From Streptomyces sp. CB02056 (lineage in GTDB: Bacteria > Actinomycetota > Actinomycetes > Streptomycetales > Streptomycetaceae): a stretch of 64,000 nucleotides of DNA. Under the pieces are notes generated by a model. That model was not told the origin of the DNA, ran no database searches, and worked only from the letters and a program-made list of their open reading frames with translations. The stretch is from the NCBI RefSeq assembly GCF_001905545.1, contig NZ_LIPD01000001.1, positions 519,561-583,560 of the forward strand, read 5' to 3'. The position numbers were made by a program, and so were the translations under genes. Positions 54,935 through 63,519 of the stretch are shown in pieces (the stretch's first letter is position 1; the number at the start of each line of letters is the position of its first letter).

Positions 54935-55216
54935 ATGGACATCGTGTGGGCGGTGCTCTACTACGCCCTGACCGTCTTCCTGGTGTTCCTGCTCGTACGA
55001 CTGGTCATGGACTGGGTCTTCCAGTTCGCGCGTTCGTGGCGGCCCGGCAAGGCCATGGTCCTGGTCCTGGAGGCCACGTACACTGTCACGGATCCGCCGC
55101 TCAAGCTTCTTCGGCGGCTCATTCCGCCGTTGCGTTTCGGGGGCGTGGCGCTCGACCTGTCCTTCTTCGTACTGATGATCATTGTGTATGTCCTGATCTC
55201 GCTTGTGCACCCCTAG
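54935..55216 (+). CDS. yggT: YggT-family membrane protein
   Basis: This 93-residue protein has two membrane spans (about 3-25 and 70-91) with the conserved loop ATYTVTDPPLKLLRRLIPP between. YggT proteins are linked to osmotic shock or division in other bacteria. The ATG at 54935 follows GGGGAGAGG. It sits between sepF and divIVA in the usual order. Confidence 0.92.
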   Translation: MDIVWAVLYYALTVFLVFLLVRLVMDWVFQFARSWRPGKAMVLVLEATYTVTDPPLKLLRRLIPPLRFGGVALDLSFFVLMIIVYVLISLVHP

Positions 55217-55275
55217 TCGTAGGTGAGCGATGCGACAGGATGCCGGTGTGCCGACGATCACGTTGAGGTGAAGAG

Positions 55276-56625
55276 ATGCCATTGACCCCCGAGGACGTTC
55301 GGAACAAGCAGTTCACGACCGTCCGCCTGCGTGAAGGCTATGACGAGGACGAGGTCGATGCCTTCCTCGACGAGGTCGAGGCGGAGCTGACCCGCCTCCT
55401 CCGGGAGAACGAGGACCTGCGCGCCAAGCTGGCCGCGGCGACTCGTGCCGCCGCGCAGAACCAGGCCAACCTGCGCAAGGAGCCGCAGCAGGACGCGCCC
55501 CGACAGGGCGGCGCTCCGGTGCCGGCCGCCATATCCGGTCCGCCGGTCCCCGGCCAGCAGGGTCCGGGCGGCCCGCAGCAGATGGGCCCCGGTGGTCCGC
55601 AGCAGATGGGTCCGGGTGGTCCGCAGCAGATGGGCCCCGGCGGCCCGCAGCAGCAGATGGGCAACCAGCCTCTCGGCCTGCCCGCCGGATCCGCCCCGCA
55701 GCTTCCCGCTGCCGGTGGCCCGCAGCAGCAGCAGATGAACCAGACCATGGGCGGCCAGCAGCAGCTGGTCCAGCCGATGGGCGGTCAGATGCTCCAGCCC
55801 ATGGGCGGTCCCGGTGGCCCGCAGCAGATGGGCAACCCGATGGGCCAGGGCATGGGCCAGCAGCAGATGCAGCCGATGGGCGGCCCCATGGGCGGCCCGC
55901 AGCAGCAGATGCAGCCGATGGGCGCCCCGATGCAGCAGCAGGGCCCCGGTGGCGACAGCGCGGCCCGCGTGCTGGCGCTCGCTCAGCAGACCGCCGACCA
56001 GGCGATCTCCGAGGCCCGCTCCGAGGCCAACAAGATCGTCGGCGAGGCGCGCAGCCGGGCCGAGGGCCTGGAGCGCGACGCCCGTGCGAAGGCCGACGCG
56101 CTGGAGCGGGACGCGCAGGAGAAGCACCGCGTCGCGATGGGCTCGCTGGAGTCGGCGCGGGCCACGCTGGAGCGCAAGGTCGAGGACCTGCGGGCGTTCG
56201 AGCGTGAGTACCGCACCCGTCTGAAGTCGTACCTGGAGACCCAGCTGCGTCAGCTGGAGTCGCAGGCCGACGACTCGCTCGCCCCGCCGCGGATCCCCGC
56301 CACCGCGTCGCTGCCGCCGGCGGCCTCGTCGATGGCTCCGGCCGGTGCCGGCGCGATGAGCGGCGGTGCGCCGAGCTTCGGTGGCGGCCAGCCGTCCTTC
56401 GGGGGCAACTCGCCGTCCTTCGGCGGGAACAGCTCCTTCGGTGGCAACTCCTCGGCGCCGAGCTTCGGCGGCCAGTCGACCGGTGGCAACAGCGGTGCTC
56501 CGCAGATGCAGCCGGCCGGGATGACCCAGCCGATGGCGGCCGTCCGTCCGCAGCCGCCGCAGCCGATGCAGCAGGCTCCGGCGCCGATGCGGGGCTTCCT
56601 GATCGACGAGGACGGCGACAACTGA
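55276..56625 (+). CDS. divIVA: Polar growth protein DivIVA
   Basis: This 449-residue coiled-coil protein directs apical growth and branching in streptomycetes. The N-terminal membrane-curvature domain (LTPEDVRNKQFTTVRLREGYDEDEVDAFLDEVE, residues 2-35) is followed by a short coiled coil, a Gln/Met/Gly/Pro-rich insert (about 75-230) with GPGGPQQM repeats, a long charged coiled coil (about 232-335) and a Gly/Ser/Phe-rich tail. The ATG 55276 follows GAGGTGAAGAG. A strong hairpin terminator follows the gene. It is essential in S. coelicolor. Confidence 0.97.
   Translation: MPLTPEDVRNKQFTTVRLREGYDEDEVDAFLDEVEAELTRLLRENEDLRAKLAAATRAAAQNQANLRKEPQQDAPRQGGAPVPAAISGPPVPGQQGPGGPQQMGPGGPQQMGPGGPQQMGPGGPQQQMGNQPLGLPAGSAPQLPAAGGPQQQQMNQTMGGQQQLVQPMGGQMLQPMGGPGGPQQMGNPMGQGMGQQQMQPMGGPMGGPQQQMQPMGAPMQQQGPGGDSAARVLALAQQTADQAISEARSEANKIVGEARSRAEGLERDARAKADALERDAQEKHRVAMGSLESARATLERKVEDLRAFEREYRTRLKSYLETQLRQLESQADDSLAPPRIPATASLPPAASSMAPAGAGAMSGGAPSFGGGQPSFGGNSPSFGGNSSFGGNSSAPSFGGQSTGGNSGAPQMQPAGMTQPMAAVRPQPPQPMQQAPAPMRGFLIDEDGDN
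55558..55659 (+). repeat. Four 24-27 bp repeats in divIVA (GPGGPQQM units)
   Basis: Four near-identical direct repeats encode GPGGPQQM three times and GPGGPQQQM once. They start the low-complexity insert between the DivIVA N-terminal domain and the long coiled coil. Confidence 0.85.
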
Positions 56626-56645
56626 GGTTGTAGCAGCGCCTTCCG

Positions 56646-56689
56646 AGAGCGCCCCCTTTCCGACCCACGGGTCGGGGAGGGGGCGCTCT
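56646..56689. terminator. Terminator after divIVA
   Basis: The long stem AGAGCGCCCCCT with AGGGGGCGCTCT is extended by an inner CCGACCC/GGGTCGG pair; TCTTCT follows. It lies 20 bases beyond the divIVA stop. Confidence 0.88.
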
Positions 56690-56796
56690 TCTGCGTGGGG
56701 GGCGTGCGGGGAGGGGAAGCGCTGCGGCCGGGGGCGTGGGGATCCGGGCGGGGGCGTGCGGGAGCCGGGGTGGCTGCGGGGCTTGGGCGGGTACGG

Positions 56797-56832
56797 CGAA
56801 GCCGCCGTCACCCCGGGGTGACGGCGGCTTCG
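56797..56832. terminator. 36-bp perfect palindrome, terminator for ileS
   Basis: CGAAGCCGCCGTCACCCC at 56797-56814 is exactly reverse-complementary to 56815-56832, without a loop, 11 bases from the ileS stop. With the divIVA terminator it separates two convergent genes. Confidence 0.85.
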
Positions 56833-56843
56833 TTGTCGGGTGG

Positions 56844-59800
56844 TCAGGCCTTGCGGAGCTGGAAGGCCAGGCCGAGCGACTCGTCGGCGAAGGTCTCGGA
56901 CTCCCAGTCGGCGGCACCGGCGGCGAAGTCGGTGGCGAGGACCTCCTCGGCGACGAGGGGACCGTGCTCGGCGATCGCCTCGGCGGTCTCCTCCGAGGCG
57001 GCGCGCCAGCGCAGGACGATGCGGTCGGCGACGTCCAGGCCGGAGTTCTTCCGGGCCTCCTGGATCTGGCGGATGGCGTCGCGGGCGATGCCGAGCCGCT
57101 TGAGCTCCGGGGTGATGGCCAGGTCGAGGGCGACGGTGGCGCCGGACTCGTTGGCGACGGCCCAGCCCTCGCGCGGGGTCTCGGTGATGATCACCTCGTC
57201 CGGGGAGAGGGCGACCGTCTCGCCGTCCAGCTCGACCGAGGTCTCGCCGGTGGCGCGCAGCTCGGCGGCCAGGCGGGCGGCGTCGGTGGCGGCGACCGCC
57301 TTGGCGACGTCCTGCACGCCCTTGCCGAAACGCTTGCCCAGCGCGCGGAAGTTGGCCTTGGCGCTGGTGTCGACCAGCGAGCCGCCGACCTCCGCCAGCG
57401 ACTCCAGGGTGGAGACGTTGAGCTCCTCGGCGATCTGTGCGCGCAGGTCGGCCGGCAGCTCCTCCCAGCCCTGGGCGGCGACCAGCGCGCGGGACAGCGG
57501 CTGACGGGTCTTCACGCCGGACTCGGCGCGGGTGGCCCGGCCCAGCTCGACCAGGCGGCGGACCAGCGCCATGTGCCGGGAGAGCTCGGTGTCGATCAGC
57601 GACTCGTCGGCCTCCGGCCAGGTGGCCAGGTGCACCGAGGCCGGGGCCTCCGGGGCGACCGGGACGACCAGGTCCTGCCAGACCCGCTCGGTGATGAACG
57701 GGGTGAGCGGGGCCATCAGGCGGGTGACCGTCTCCAGCGCCTCGTGCAGCGTGGCGAGCGCGGCGGCGTCGCCCTGCCAGAAGCGGCGGCGGCCGCGGCG
57801 GACGTACCAGTTGGACAGGTCGTCGACGAAGCCGGACAGCAGCTTGCCGGCGCGCTGGGTGTCGTACGCCTCGTAGGCCGCGTCGACCTCGCGGACCAGG
57901 GTGTTCAGCTCGGAGAGCACCCAGCGGTCCAGCTGCGGGCGGTCGGCCGGGGCCGGGTCGCTCGCCGAGGGCGCCCAGTTCGAGGTGCGGGCGTACAGGG
58001 CCTGGAAGGCGACGGTGTTCCAGTAGGTGAGGAGGGTCTTGCGGACCACCTCCTGGATGGTGCCGTGGCCGACCCGCCGGGCCGACCAGGGCGAGCCGCC
58101 GGCCGCCATGAACCAGCGGACGGCGTCGGCGCCGTGCTGGTCCATCAGCGGGATCGGCTGGAGGATGTTGCCCAGGTGCTTGGACATCTTGCGGCCGTCC
58201 TCGGCGAGGATGTGGCCCAGGCAGACGACGTTCTCGTAGCTGTTCTTGTCGAACACCAGGGTGCCGATCGCCATCAGCGTGTAGAACCAGCCGCGGGTCT
58301 GGTCGATCGCCTCGGAGATGAACTGCGCCGGGTAGCGCTTCTCGAACAGCTCCTTGTTCTGGTACGGGTAGCCGTACTGGGCGAAGGGCATCGAGCCCGA
58401 GTCGTACCAGGCGTCGATGACCTCGGGCACGCGGGTGGCGGTGCCGCCGCAGTCGCGGCAGTCGAAGGTCACCGCGTCGATGTACGGGCGGTGCGGGTCG
58501 AGGCCGCTCTGGTCGGTGCCGGTGAGCTCGGACAGCTCGGCCAGCGAGCCGACGCAGGTGAGGTGGCCCTCCTCGCAGCGCCAGATCGGCAGCGGGGTGC
58601 CCCAGTAGCGGTTGCGGCTGAGCGCCCAGTCGATGTTGTTGTTCAGCCAGTCGCCGAAGCGGCCGTGCTTGACCGTGTCCGGGTACCAGTTGGTGGCCTC
58701 GTTCTCACGGATCATCGCGTCCTTGACGGCGGTGGTCCGGATGTACCAGGACGGCTGCGCGTAGTAGAGCAGCGCGGTGTGGCAGCGCCAGCAGTGCGGG
58801 TAGCTGTGCTCGTACGGCAGGTGGCGGAAGAGCAGGCCGCGCTCCTTGAGGTCCGCGACCAGGTCCTCGTCGGCCTTCTTGAAGAACTGGCCGCCGACCA
58901 GCGGGACCTCGGGGGCGAAGGTGCCGTCGCCGAGCACCGGGTTGACCACCGGCAGGCCGTACCGGCGGCAGGTCGCGAGGTCGTCCGCGCCGAAGGCGGG
59001 GGACTGGTGGACGATGCCGGTGCCGTCCTCGGTGGTGACGTACTCGGCGGTGACGACGTAGTGGGCGTTCTCGATCTCGACCAGGTCGAAGGGGCGGCGG
59101 TAGGCCCAGCGCTCCATCTCGGCGCCGGTGAAGGACTCGCCGGTGGTCTCCCAGCCCTCGCCGAGCGCCTTGGCGAGCAGCGGCTCGGCGACGACGAGCT
59201 TCTCGTTCCCGTCGGTGGCCACCACGTAGGTGACCTCCGGGTGGACGGCGGCGGCGGTGTTGGAGACCAGGGTCCACGGGGTGGTGGTCCAGACCAGCAG
59301 GGCGGCCCGGTCGGCCAGCGGGCCGCTGGTCAGCGGGAAGCGGACGAAGACCGAGGGGTCGACCACGGTCTCGTAGCCCTGGGCCAGCTCGTGGTCCGAG
59401 AGGCCGGTGCCGCAGCGCGGGCACCAGGGGGCGACGCGGTGGTCCTGGACCAGCAGGCCCTTGTCGAAGATCTGCCGGAGCGACCACCAGACGGACTGGA
59501 CGTACGACGGGTCCATCGTCCGGTAGGCCTCGTCGAGGTCGACCCAGTACCCCATGCGGGTGGTCAGCTCGGTGAAGGCGTCGGTGTGGCGGGTGACCGA
59601 CTCGCGGCACCTGGCGTTGAACTCGGCGATGCCGTACGCCTCGATGTCCTGCTTGCCGGAGAAGCCCAGCTCCTTCTCGACGGCGAGCTCGACCGGCAGG
59701 CCGTGGCAGTCCCAGCCGGCCTTGCGGGCGACGTGGTAGCCCTTCATGGTCCGGAAGCGCGGGAAGACGTCCTTGAAGACGCGGGCCTCGATGTGGTGGG

Positions 59801-59975
59801 CGCCGGGCATGCCGTTGGCGGTCGGCGGGCCCTCGTAGAACACCCACTCGGGGCGGCCCTCGGACTGCTCCAGGCTGCGCTGGAAGATCTTGTTGTCCTG
59901 CCAGAACGACAGGATCTGGTGCTCCAGGGCAGGCAGATCCACCTGCGCGGGGACGGGGTTGTAGGTGCTGGCCAT
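56844..59975 (-). CDS. ileS: Isoleucyl-tRNA synthetase, type 2 with GXHH motif
   Basis: This 1043-residue class I synthetase charges tRNA-Ile. The HIGH signature is replaced by G58-A-H-H61 in PPTANGMPGAHHIEAR; KMSKS reads K596-MSKH-600. The CP1 editing domain (about residues 200-400) and anticodon-binding domain are complete, and a C-terminal domain follows. GXHH is the arrangement reported for IleRS2 enzymes with strong mupirocin tolerance. The start ATG 59975 has GGAGG 11 bases before it, sequestered by a T-box hairpin. It converges with divIVA. Confidence 0.95.
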   Translation of the reverse strand: MASTYNPVPAQVDLPALEHQILSFWQDNKIFQRSLEQSEGRPEWVFYEGPPTANGMPGAHHIEARVFKDVFPRFRTMKGYHVARKAGWDCHGLPVELAVEKELGFSGKQDIEAYGIAEFNARCRESVTRHTDAFTELTTRMGYWVDLDEAYRTMDPSYVQSVWWSLRQIFDKGLLVQDHRVAPWCPRCGTGLSDHELAQGYETVVDPSVFVRFPLTSGPLADRAALLVWTTTPWTLVSNTAAAVHPEVTYVVATDGNEKLVVAEPLLAKALGEGWETTGESFTGAEMERWAYRRPFDLVEIENAHYVVTAEYVTTEDGTGIVHQSPAFGADDLATCRRYGLPVVNPVLGDGTFAPEVPLVGGQFFKKADEDLVADLKERGLLFRHLPYEHSYPHCWRCHTALLYYAQPSWYIRTTAVKDAMIRENEATNWYPDTVKHGRFGDWLNNNIDWALSRNRYWGTPLPIWRCEEGHLTCVGSLAELSELTGTDQSGLDPHRPYIDAVTFDCRDCGGTATRVPEVIDAWYDSGSMPFAQYGYPYQNKELFEKRYPAQFISEAIDQTRGWFYTLMAIGTLVFDKNSYENVVCLGHILAEDGRKMSKHLGNILQPIPLMDQHGADAVRWFMAAGGSPWSARRVGHGTIQEVVRKTLLTYWNTVAFQALYARTSNWAPSASDPAPADRPQLDRWVLSELNTLVREVDAAYEAYDTQRAGKLLSGFVDDLSNWYVRRGRRRFWQGDAAALATLHEALETVTRLMAPLTPFITERVWQDLVVPVAPEAPASVHLATWPEADESLIDTELSRHMALVRRLVELGRATRAESGVKTRQPLSRALVAAQGWEELPADLRAQIAEELNVSTLESLAEVGGSLVDTSAKANFRALGKRFGKGVQDVAKAVAATDAARLAAELRATGETSVELDGETVALSPDEVIITETPREGWAVANESGATVALDLAITPELKRLGIARDAIRQIQEARKNSGLDVADRIVLRWRAASEETAEAIAEHGPLVAEEVLATDFAAGAADWESETFADESLGLAFQLRKA

Positions 59976-59986
59976 CGCGGCGTCTA

Positions 59987-60252
59987 CCTCCGGCGGATGC
60001 TGGGACTGGATCCTCCGGAGGGACGAGACGGACCAGGCCGCCCCGCGGTACCACCCTCCTTGGCCGCGGTACTGCTGTTCGCGGCCCTCTTGTTTGGGCT
60101 TGCTGCCGGTTCTAGTGGGCCGCTGCGGCATCGCGGCGGCCGTTCTTCCGGCGGCTCCGGGGTGATCTTCCCGCCGTGCACACCCCCGGGCTCGCACCGT
60201 CCCCGGGTCGCTGGTGGCTGCGTACGTCGGTACTCGTCCCATCTGCGCCTTG
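59987..60252 (-). promoter_or_regulatory. Translational T-box riboswitch before ileS
   Basis: The minus strand has the T-box motif AGGGTGGTACCGCGG (60043-60057) and an isoleucine specifier ATC at 60164-60166 in a GGGAAGATCACC loop. Downstream, CCTCCGG (60015-60021) can pair with CCGGAGG (59987-59993), which includes the Shine-Dalgarno of ileS, giving a sequestrator. Uncharged tRNA-Ile binding should free it. This is the ribosome-binding-site type of T-box known from actinobacterial ileS. The exact 5' end is estimated. Confidence 0.9.
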
Positions 60253-60259
60253 CAGGCCC

Positions 60260-60290
60260 AGTGTATCGGCCGGGCGAGTCGGTTTGTCCA
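60260..60290 (-). promoter_or_regulatory. Candidate ileS promoter
   Basis: On the minus strand TGGACA (60285-60290) is 19 bases from TACACT (60260-60265), just upstream of the T-box leader. Confidence 0.5.
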
Positions 60291-60592
60291 AAGCGTTTCC
60301 CGGCAGGCGGTCCGCGGGCGCGCCGACGGGCGCCCCGGGAGTGCTCCGGCCATGCTCCGGGAGCGCTTCGGGAGCACTCCGGGGGCGTGCGGCGGCGGAG
60401 GTTAGCCGGAGTCGATCTGGGCACAAATCCATGAGCGCACGGGGCGTGACGGTTGGGGCGGCTGCCTGGGTGGGAACGTTATGAGGCGTCGGTATGTCAT
60501 GTTGTGACCGGTTTTGATCGGGATTATCGTTCCGGCACTGGAAGCCGCCGGGAACCGGCGGCTCGATTCGTTCGTAGATGGGGTCGAAAGCC

Positions 60593-61138
60593 ATGGCTGA
60601 GAAGGGAACCGGCGCGGGTACCGCCACCAAGCGGGCACGCAAGGCCGTGGCGGTCGACCCAGGGGAGGGGACCGTGACCACTACCGCACCGAAGAACGGC
60701 ACCGACACCGTCACCGCGCCGCGCGGCGCCGAGTCCGTGGACCCGGCCACGCTGCCGGTCCGGCCGGGCGAGGACCCGTGGACCACCGAGGAGGTCCACG
60801 AGCTGCACGACGAGCTGATCAGCGAGCTGGACCGGCTCCGCAGCGAGATCGACGCCGCCGAGGCGGCCATCTCCGGCCTGATGCGCGACTCCAACGACGG
60901 GGCCGGCGACGACCAGGTGGACGCCGGTACGAAGAACATCTCGCGGGAGAGCGAACTGGCGCTGGCCAACAACGCGCGCGACAGCCTGGCGCAGACCGAG
61001 CGCGCGCTGGAGCGGCTGGAGGGCGTCGGCTTCGGCACCTGCGAGTCCTGCGGGCAGGCCATCGGCAAGGCCCGGATGCAGGCCTTCCCCCGGGCGACGC
61101 TCTGTGTGCAGTGCAAGGCCAAGCAGGAACGCCGCTGA
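60593..61138 (+). CDS. TraR/DksA-type zinc-finger protein
   Basis: This 181-residue protein has a charged, Ala/Thr-rich N terminus (about 1-60), a coiled-coil hairpin (VHELHDELISELDRLRSE ... about 65-130) and a C-terminal C4 zinc finger (CESC ... CVQC). It resembles DksA/TraR factors that enter the RNA polymerase secondary channel, but its acidic tip residues are not checked and it could be a different member of the family. The ATG at 60593 is preferred to ATG 60578, which has no Shine-Dalgarno. It diverges from ileS. Confidence 0.87.
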   Translation: MAEKGTGAGTATKRARKAVAVDPGEGTVTTTAPKNGTDTVTAPRGAESVDPATLPVRPGEDPWTTEEVHELHDELISELDRLRSEIDAAEAAISGLMRDSNDGAGDDQVDAGTKNISRESELALANNARDSLAQTERALERLEGVGFGTCESCGQAIGKARMQAFPRATLCVQCKAKQERR

Positions 61139-61367
61139 CCAGGGCGGCCGGAGGGACGCGAGGGGTCGGGCTTGCCGTACGCTCGACCCCGTAACGTCGC
61201 CTGAAGGATGCCGCCTGACGCGTTCGTGAACGCGGGCAGGCCATCACCGGCCCACCACCCTCCCCCTCCTGCGGACCGGGGGAGCTCCACCGGCAGCGGA
61301 GCGGATCATCAGCACGCAAGGTTCCCCCCAGACCCGGGACGACGCCGTCCCGACCCCCGCCGATGCC

Positions 61368-61955
61368 GTGGAGGTGCCCGTGGCCGAGCCGACCGGGGCG
61401 TCCGCGGACACCACGACGGACGGGAAGCCCAAGGGTCCGCGGCGGATCGGCGTGCTGCTGGTCGTCGCGGTGCTCGCCCTCCTGATCGACCTCGGCAGCA
61501 AGCTGCTGGTGGTCGCCCGGCTGGAGAACCACGCGGCGATCAAGGTGATCGGGGACGTGCTCACCCTCCAGGTGATCCGGAACTCGGGCGCGGCCTTCGG
61601 GATGGGGCAGGCGCTGACCGTCGTCTTCACGGTGATCGCCTCCTCCGTCATCGTGGTGATCTGGCGGATCGCCCGGAAGCTGTACAGCCTGCCCTGGGCG
61701 ATCGCGCTCGGGCTGCTGCTCGGCGGGGCGCTCGGCAACCTCACCGACCGGCTGTTCCGCGCGCCCGGGGTCTTCCGCGGCCACGTGGTGGACTTCGTCT
61801 CCGTCCAGTACTTCGCGGTCTTCAACCTCGCGGACTCGGCGATCGTCTGCGGCGGAATCCTGGTGGTCCTGCTCTCCTTCCGGGGCAGCAACCCGGACGG
61901 GACCGTCCACCAGGAGGTCGAGAAGGCCGGGAAGCCGGAGCAGGGCGAGAAGTAG
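61368..61955 (+). CDS. lspA: Prolipoprotein signal peptidase LspA
   Basis: This 195-residue membrane aspartic protease removes signal peptides of lipoproteins. Four membrane segments are visible from residue 28 on; catalytic Asp residues lie in GNLTDRLFR (near 127) and FNLADSAIV (near 157), and [12 protein letters not shown] is conserved. The start GTG 61368 is tentative because upstream in-frame codons lack stops and streptomycete LspA often has a longer charged N terminus. Confidence 0.94.
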   Translation: MEVPVAEPTGASADTTTDGKPKGPRRIGVLLVVAVLALLIDLGSKLLVVARLENHAAIKVIGDVLTLQVIRNSGAAFGMGQALTVVFTVIASSVIVVIWRIARKLYSLPWAIALGLLLGGALGNLTDRLFRAPGVFRGHVVDFVSVQYFAVFNLADSAIVCGGILVVLLSFRGSNPDGTVHQEVEKAGKPEQGEK

Positions 61956-61995
61956 CGCCGGACCGCCGGCGGGCGGGGGAGGGCCGCGGTTCCGG

Positions 61996-62008
61996 CATAC
62001 TCGTACGG
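61996..62008 (+). promoter_or_regulatory. Leaderless promoter of rluD-type gene
   Basis: A -10-like CATACT at 61996-62001 is followed by 7 bases and GTG 62009. There is no Shine-Dalgarno sequence. Confidence 0.45.
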
Positions 62009-62947
62009 GTGAGTACCGCAGCGCAGATCCGCAGCCTCCCCGTTCCCGACGGCCTGGAGGGCGAGCGCCTCGACGCCGCCCTGGCCCGGATGTTCGGCTT
62101 CTCCCGGACCAAGGCCGCCGAGCTGGCCGCCGACGGCAAGGTGATGATCGACGGCGCCGTGGCCGGCAAGTCGGACCGGGTGACCGCCGGCTCCTGGCTG
62201 GAGGTCGAGATCCCCGCCCCGGCCGCGCCGGTGCGGATCGTCGCCGAGCCCGTCGAGGGCATGCGCATCGTGCACGACGACGAGGACATCGTCCTGATCG
62301 ACAAGCCGGTCGGCGTCGCCGCGCACCCCAGCCCGGGCTGGACCGGCCCCACCGTGATCGGCGGACTGGCCGCGGCCGGGTACCGGATCTCCACCTCGGG
62401 CGCCGCAGAGCGCCAGGGCATCGTGCACCGCCTGGACGTCGGCACCTCCGGGCTGATGGTCGTCGCCAAGTCCGAGCGCGCGTACACCGACCTCAAGCGG
62501 CAGTTCCACGACCGGATCACCGAGAAGCGCTACCACACGCTGGTGCAGGGCCACCCGGACCCGATGAGCGGGACGGTGGACGCGCCGATCGGGCGGCACC
62601 CCAGCTCGGACTGGAAGTGGGCCGTCACCCGCGACGGCAAGGCGTCGATCACCCACTACGACCTGATCGAGGCGTACCGGGCCGCGTCGCTGCTGGCGAT
62701 CAAGCTGGAGACCGGGCGCACCCACCAGATCCGCGTCCACATGTCCGCGCTGCGGCACCCCTGCGTGGGCGACCTCACGTACGGCGCCGACCCCACGCTG
62801 GCCAAGCGGCTCGGGCTGACCCGGCAGTGGCTGCACGCGGTGTCGCTCGGCTTCGAGCACCCGGCGGACGGGCAGTGGGTCGAGTTCTCCAGCGAGTACC
62901 CGGAGGACCTCAAGAAGGCGCTGGACATCATCGCGGCGGAGAGCTGA
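62009..62947 (+). CDS. RluA/RluD-family pseudouridine synthase
   Basis: This 312-residue RNA-modifying enzyme has an S4 domain (about residues 15-75: [34 protein letters not shown]), the catalytic motif [18 protein letters not shown] (Asp near residue 142), and the [13 protein letters not shown] motif near 240. It belongs to the RluD branch; the target is probably 23S rRNA. It follows lspA by 53 bases, an arrangement shared by many bacteria. Confidence 0.94.
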   Translation: MSTAAQIRSLPVPDGLEGERLDAALARMFGFSRTKAAELAADGKVMIDGAVAGKSDRVTAGSWLEVEIPAPAAPVRIVAEPVEGMRIVHDDEDIVLIDKPVGVAAHPSPGWTGPTVIGGLAAAGYRISTSGAAERQGIVHRLDVGTSGLMVVAKSERAYTDLKRQFHDRITEKRYHTLVQGHPDPMSGTVDAPIGRHPSSDWKWAVTRDGKASITHYDLIEAYRAASLLAIKLETGRTHQIRVHMSALRHPCVGDLTYGADPTLAKRLGLTRQWLHAVSLGFEHPADGQWVEFSSEYPEDLKKALDIIAAES

Positions 62948-62948
62948 G

Positions 62949-63428
62949 ATGACGGCCGCCGAGGTGCCGGCCGTCACCGTCCGGGTCGTCGACGGGGAGG
63001 CGGACCTGGAGCTGGCGCGGGCCGTCCGGCGCGAGGTCTTCGTCGTCGAGCAGAACGTGCCCGAGGAGCTGGAGTACGACGAGTACGACGCGACCTCGGT
63101 GCACCTGCTGGCCGTCGGGGCCGACGGGGCCGCGCTGGGGACGGCGCGGCTGATCTTCGGCGAGCAGGCGCGCGGGCTCACCGGGGGTGTCGAGGGGCGC
63201 GTGCTGCTCGGGCGGCTCGCGGTCGTCGCGGCCGCCCGGGGGACGGGGCTGGGCGCGGAGCTCGTCCGGGCCGTCGAGGCCGCGGGGGCCGAGCGCGGGG
63301 GCGTGGAGGTCGAGCTGCACGCGCAGGTGCAGGCGCTCGGGTTCTACGAGCGGCTGGGGTACGTGGCCGAGGGGCCGGTGTACGACGACGCCGGGATACC
63401 GCACCGGACGATGACACGGGTGCTGTAG
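62949..63428 (+). CDS. GNAT-family N-acetyltransferase
   Basis: This 159-residue acetyltransferase resembles the ElaA/YjcF group. It has VRREVFVVEQNVPEELEYDEYD (about residues 25-46), the acetyl-CoA loop VVAAARGTGLGAELV near 100 and a final FYERLGYVAEGPVYDDAGIPHRTM motif near 130-155. The ATG at 62949 has GGAGAG six bases before it. The substrate is not known. Confidence 0.93.
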   Translation: MTAAEVPAVTVRVVDGEADLELARAVRREVFVVEQNVPEELEYDEYDATSVHLLAVGADGAALGTARLIFGEQARGLTGGVEGRVLLGRLAVVAAARGTGLGAELVRAVEAAGAERGGVEVELHAQVQALGFYERLGYVAEGPVYDDAGIPHRTMTRVL

Positions 63429-63447
63429 GACCCGTTCTGATCGCGCG

Positions 63448-63480
63448 GTTCCCCGCGCCCCTGTCCGGGGCGCGGGGAAC
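63448..63480. repeat. Streptomyces-type intergenic hairpin repeat
   Basis: Arms GTTCCCCGCGCCCC (63448-63461) and GGGGCGCGGGGAAC (63467-63480) enclose TGTCC. Very similar hairpins recur between genes in streptomycete genomes, as I recall. Here it lies between convergent GNAT and MscS genes and could end both transcripts. Confidence 0.8.
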
Positions 63481-63519
63481 TCCGCTTTTCGGGGCTTCGC
63501 CGGCGGGGCCGGGCGCCGG

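Noticed and set aside
56736..60434. 1232-codon + strand frame opposite ileS
   Set aside because: It is the antisense shadow of ileS and runs through its T-box; no domain is recognisable.
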